NCBI GenBank assembly: GCA_003695865.1
Contig: RFGQ01000003.1
Coordinates: 1 to 10,166, forward strand
Source: Gemmatimonadota bacterium
GTDB taxonomy: Bacteria; Gemmatimonadota; Gemmatimonadetes; Longimicrobiales; Gaopeijiaceae
DNA length: 10,166 bases
Reading direction: 5' to 3'
The notes beneath the pieces were generated by a model. The model ran no database searches. It was given only the letters and a program-made list of their open reading frames with translations, and had not been told where the DNA came from. A program made the position numbers and the translations under genes. This document shows, piece by piece, positions 8,419-10,166 of the stretch (its first letter is position 1; the number at the start of each line of letters is the position of its first letter).

Positions 8419-9812
8419 GCTTCACCTCCCGCGGAGGGGCCCGTGGCGGCGTTGGAAGGTGTGCGAGCCTCCCGAGGTACGGCGCCGACGCCGGGCACAT
8501 CGGCATCCGCCGCCGCTCCGGCGAGGCGCAGCTTGCGAGACTCGAGTCCCTCGAAGAAGGCGTCGATGCGGTTCTTGAGCTGCGCCTCCGAGACGACCCG
8601 CTTGTCCATCATGTCGGACTCGATGTAGAGGCCGAGCACGTCCCGTTCGGCCAGCACGACGCGGCGGGAGTCGGCCAGCCCGGTCGAAACGGTCCGGCAG
8701 CTCTTGACCGGGTGATAGACGACGCCGTCCACCGCGAAGCGGTCGATGGCCTCGATGAGCGCGCGGTCGTGGAAGAGCATGGCGTCGACCGCGTGGCGCA
8801 CGCTGCGCAGCACGCCCTCGGCCAGGCTCTCGATGGGTCGGGCGACGTCGTATTCGAACGGCAGATTCAGGCCGCCCGACGCGAACCAGGTGTACGTCGA
8901 GGTGACGAACGTGCCGCCCCACTCCGAGAAGAGCTGATAGAAGCGGCGGAAGATCGGGTAGCAGGGCACGCCCACGAAGGCGAGACGGTGCTCCTCTTCG
9001 CGATCGACCAGCGGTCCGATGCCCCCGGCCCGCTTGTACTCCATCTCCTCGACCAGATCTTCGAAGTAGCGCGCGCCCTCTTCGGTGCCGCGTAGCGCGT
9101 TGGCCACGCCCAGGTAGATCGTTCCCTCGAGCATGGCGTCGAACACGGCCGGGCGCCCCTCGTTGAGCGCCAGCACCCGGCGCCAGGCGCGCCCCATTCG
9201 GTTCGCCCGCTCGAGCACCTCACGCAGGCGGTCGATGTCGAAGGCCACGCCCGAGACCTTCTCCAGCACGGGGATCGTCTCGCGGATCTGTGCCTCCACG
9301 TAGCCCCGATCGCGCTCGAAGTCCTCGGGAGTCTCGCGGCGAGCGTGGTCGCCGGCCCGGCTGCCGGGCACGTCGATCGCCAGCGTGGGGGCGTCGTACA
9401 TCCGCTCCCAGATCTCCGCCCACTTCAGGTAGGTGTTGCAGGCGTTGGTGAGCAGGGCGACCGAGGGCGGCGGGATCGTACCCATCGGATGCTCGCCCTT
9501 ACGGAGTTGCAATGCATAGTCGGCCTTCACGTAGCCGCACACGTCGGGCGAGAAGCCGTGGTCTTCCGCCTGGGACAGATAGCTGTCCGAAACGCGGCGC
9601 ACCGCCGTCTGTAGCGACGTGATCTCGGGGAAGACCACGGGGAAGTCGAACGTGCGCAGCAGTTCGGCGAAGCTGCCCATGACGAACACGTAGGCGGCGC
9701 CCCGTCCTTCCTGGGCCGTCGCGGTCAGCTCGTCGAACCAGGTGCGGAACAGCGCCGCGCCGTCTCGGGCTCCCCTGCCGACCAGCGCTTCGGTGGCGGT
9801 GCCTTGGCTCAT
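8415..9812 (-). CDS. bzdO: Benzoyl-CoA reductase FeS subunit, BzdO-like
   Basis: This is one of the two HgdB/HgdC-type subunits that form the substrate-binding core, where the aromatic ring of benzoyl-CoA is reduced to a cyclic diene-CoA. It has 465 residues, about 52 kDa, matching the larger BzdO-type subunit. Three cysteines sit where the family binds its [4Fe-4S] cluster: Cys92 in SPDVCGYVK, Cys125 in LTNACNTYLKW, and Cys372 in VKSCRTVSTG. A fourth, Cys284 in GVPCYPIF, lies at the start of the second domain. Residues 431-465 form a tail of Ala, Gly, Pro and Thr with no similarity to the fold. The ATG is well placed, with AAGGAGG eight bases upstream. A related role in 2-hydroxyacyl-CoA dehydration is possible by fold alone, but the two ATPase genes and the gene order favour the reductase. 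Confidence 0.86.
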   Translation of the reverse strand: MSQGTATEALVGRGARDGAALFRTWFDELTATAQEGRGAAYVFVMGSFAELLRTFDFPVVFPEITSLQTAVRRVSDSYLSQAEDHGFSPDVCGYVKADYALQLRKGEHPMGTIPPPSVALLTNACNTYLKWAEIWERMYDAPTLAIDVPGSRAGDHARRETPEDFERDRGYVEAQIRETIPVLEKVSGVAFDIDRLREVLERANRMGRAWRRVLALNEGRPAVFDAMLEGTIYLGVANALRGTEEGARYFEDLVEEMEYKRAGGIGPLVDREEEHRLAFVGVPCYPIFRRFYQLFSEWGGTFVTSTYTWFASGGLNLPFEYDVARPIESLAEGVLRSVRHAVDAMLFHDRALIEAIDRFAVDGVVYHPVKSCRTVSTGLADSRRVVLAERDVLGLYIESDMMDKRVVSEAQLKNRIDAFFEGLESRKLRLAGAAADADVPGVGAVPREARTPSNAATGPSAGGEA

Positions 9813-9820
9813 GGTGAACG

Positions 9821-9827
9821 CCTCCTT
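9821..9827 (-). promoter_or_regulatory. Strong ribosome binding site before the BzdO-like gene
   Basis: On the minus strand this reads AAGGAGG, eight bases before the ATG at 9812. Its first two bases are the last two of the TAA stop of the upstream gene. This is the only junction in the run where neighbouring genes do not overlap (13 bases apart), so this subunit has its own strong initiation site. Confidence 0.75.
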
Positions 9828-10166
9828 ACTGGAACAGCAGGTTCTCGACGAACGTCTCGAGCTGGATCTGCAGGTGGTCGAACGAGGTCATCTTCTCTTC
9901 GAACTCGGTCACGAAATGGGGGATGCGCTCGCGCTCGAGCGCCTCGGCGTAGGCCACCTGCTCGTCCAGGCCGGGCTCACACATCTTGGCCGCCGCCACG
10001 ATCGCCGCTTCGGCGCGCGCCTCGCGGATGCGCCGCAGAAGCTGCTCCTCTTTGGGCTTGCGCAGATCGTGCTGGACGGGGGAGTAGGACGACCGGTTGA
10101 GGTAGGCGTCGGCGAGCGCGTCCAGGGGCGGCTCCGACAGCGACACGTCCTCCAGGATCCAGCGCA
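9826..10166 (-). CDS. bzdN: Benzoyl-CoA reductase FeS subunit, BzdN-like, C-terminal part
   Basis: Only the last 113 or so residues are in the window; the frame stays open to the edge at 10166, so the gene begins beyond it. The full subunit is expected to be near 380 residues. The visible part has the family's C-terminal signature: a conserved helix around QLLRRIREARAEA, then KMCEPGLDEQVAYAEAL, where the cysteine in CEPG is a cluster ligand, then VTEFEEKMTSFDHLQIQLETFVENLLF. It pairs with the next gene product to form the heterodimeric core of the enzyme. The GTG at 10146 is not the start, since homologous sequence (RWILED) continues upstream of it. Assignment to N rather than another HgdB-type subunit rests on gene order and on the size of its neighbour. 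Confidence 0.82.
   Translation of the reverse strand, partial: RWILEDVSLSEPPLDALADAYLNRSSYSPVQHDLRKPKEEQLLRRIREARAEAAIVAAAKMCEPGLDEQVAYAEALERERIPHFVTEFEEKMTSFDHLQIQLETFVENLLFQ

Noticed and set aside
6782..9812. Reading the cluster as a 2-hydroxyacyl-CoA dehydratase, such as a phenyllactyl-CoA system
   Set aside because: Those systems normally have one homodimeric activator. Two distinct ATPase genes after two FeS subunits, plus the dehydrogenase, fit benzoyl-CoA reductase better, though the fold alone cannot exclude the alternative.

Overview
The window comes from a GC-rich bacterial chromosome or contig. It holds two converging transcription units. On the plus strand, positions 1-2420 carry the 3' two thirds of dnaE (DNA polymerase III alpha subunit). 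On the minus strand, one tightly packed run of nine genes enters from beyond position 10166 and ends at 2585. A 164-base gene-free gap at 2421-2584, with GC-rich inverted and direct repeats, separates the two units. The organism cannot be named from this sequence. The gene content fits a bacterium that breaks down aromatic compounds without oxygen.

In transcription order, the minus-strand run begins with four genes that match the subunits and gene order of an Azoarcus-type (bzdNOPQ) ATP-dependent class I benzoyl-CoA reductase. These are two HgdB/HgdC-type FeS subunits (the first cut by the window edge) and two different activator-type ATPases of about 30 kDa. A 95-residue protein of unknown function with a CxxC motif follows. 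Next is a zinc alcohol dehydrogenase, which in this context is a candidate 6-hydroxycyclohex-1-ene-1-carbonyl-CoA dehydrogenase. The last three genes are a polytopic membrane protein with NapH/NosR-like cysteine clusters, a tryptophanase, and a hemerythrin-like (HHE) protein.

Almost every junction is a 1-4 base stop/start overlap (ATGA, TTGA, GTGA, TGATG), so the genes are very probably translated together. The working model is an aromatic-catabolism operon. The reductase dearomatises benzoyl-CoA (or a related aryl-CoA), and the dehydrogenase takes part in the later beta-oxidation-like steps. The three downstream genes are unexpected companions. Tryptophanase could feed the pathway with indole, because anaerobic indole breakdown can run through anthranilate and its CoA ester toward benzoyl-CoA. 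The membrane FeS protein may move electrons, and the hemerythrin may bind oxygen near a very oxygen-sensitive enzyme. These links are inferred from gene order.

No RNA genes, transposons, CRISPR arrays or internal promoters were recognised. The operon promoter must lie beyond position 10166.
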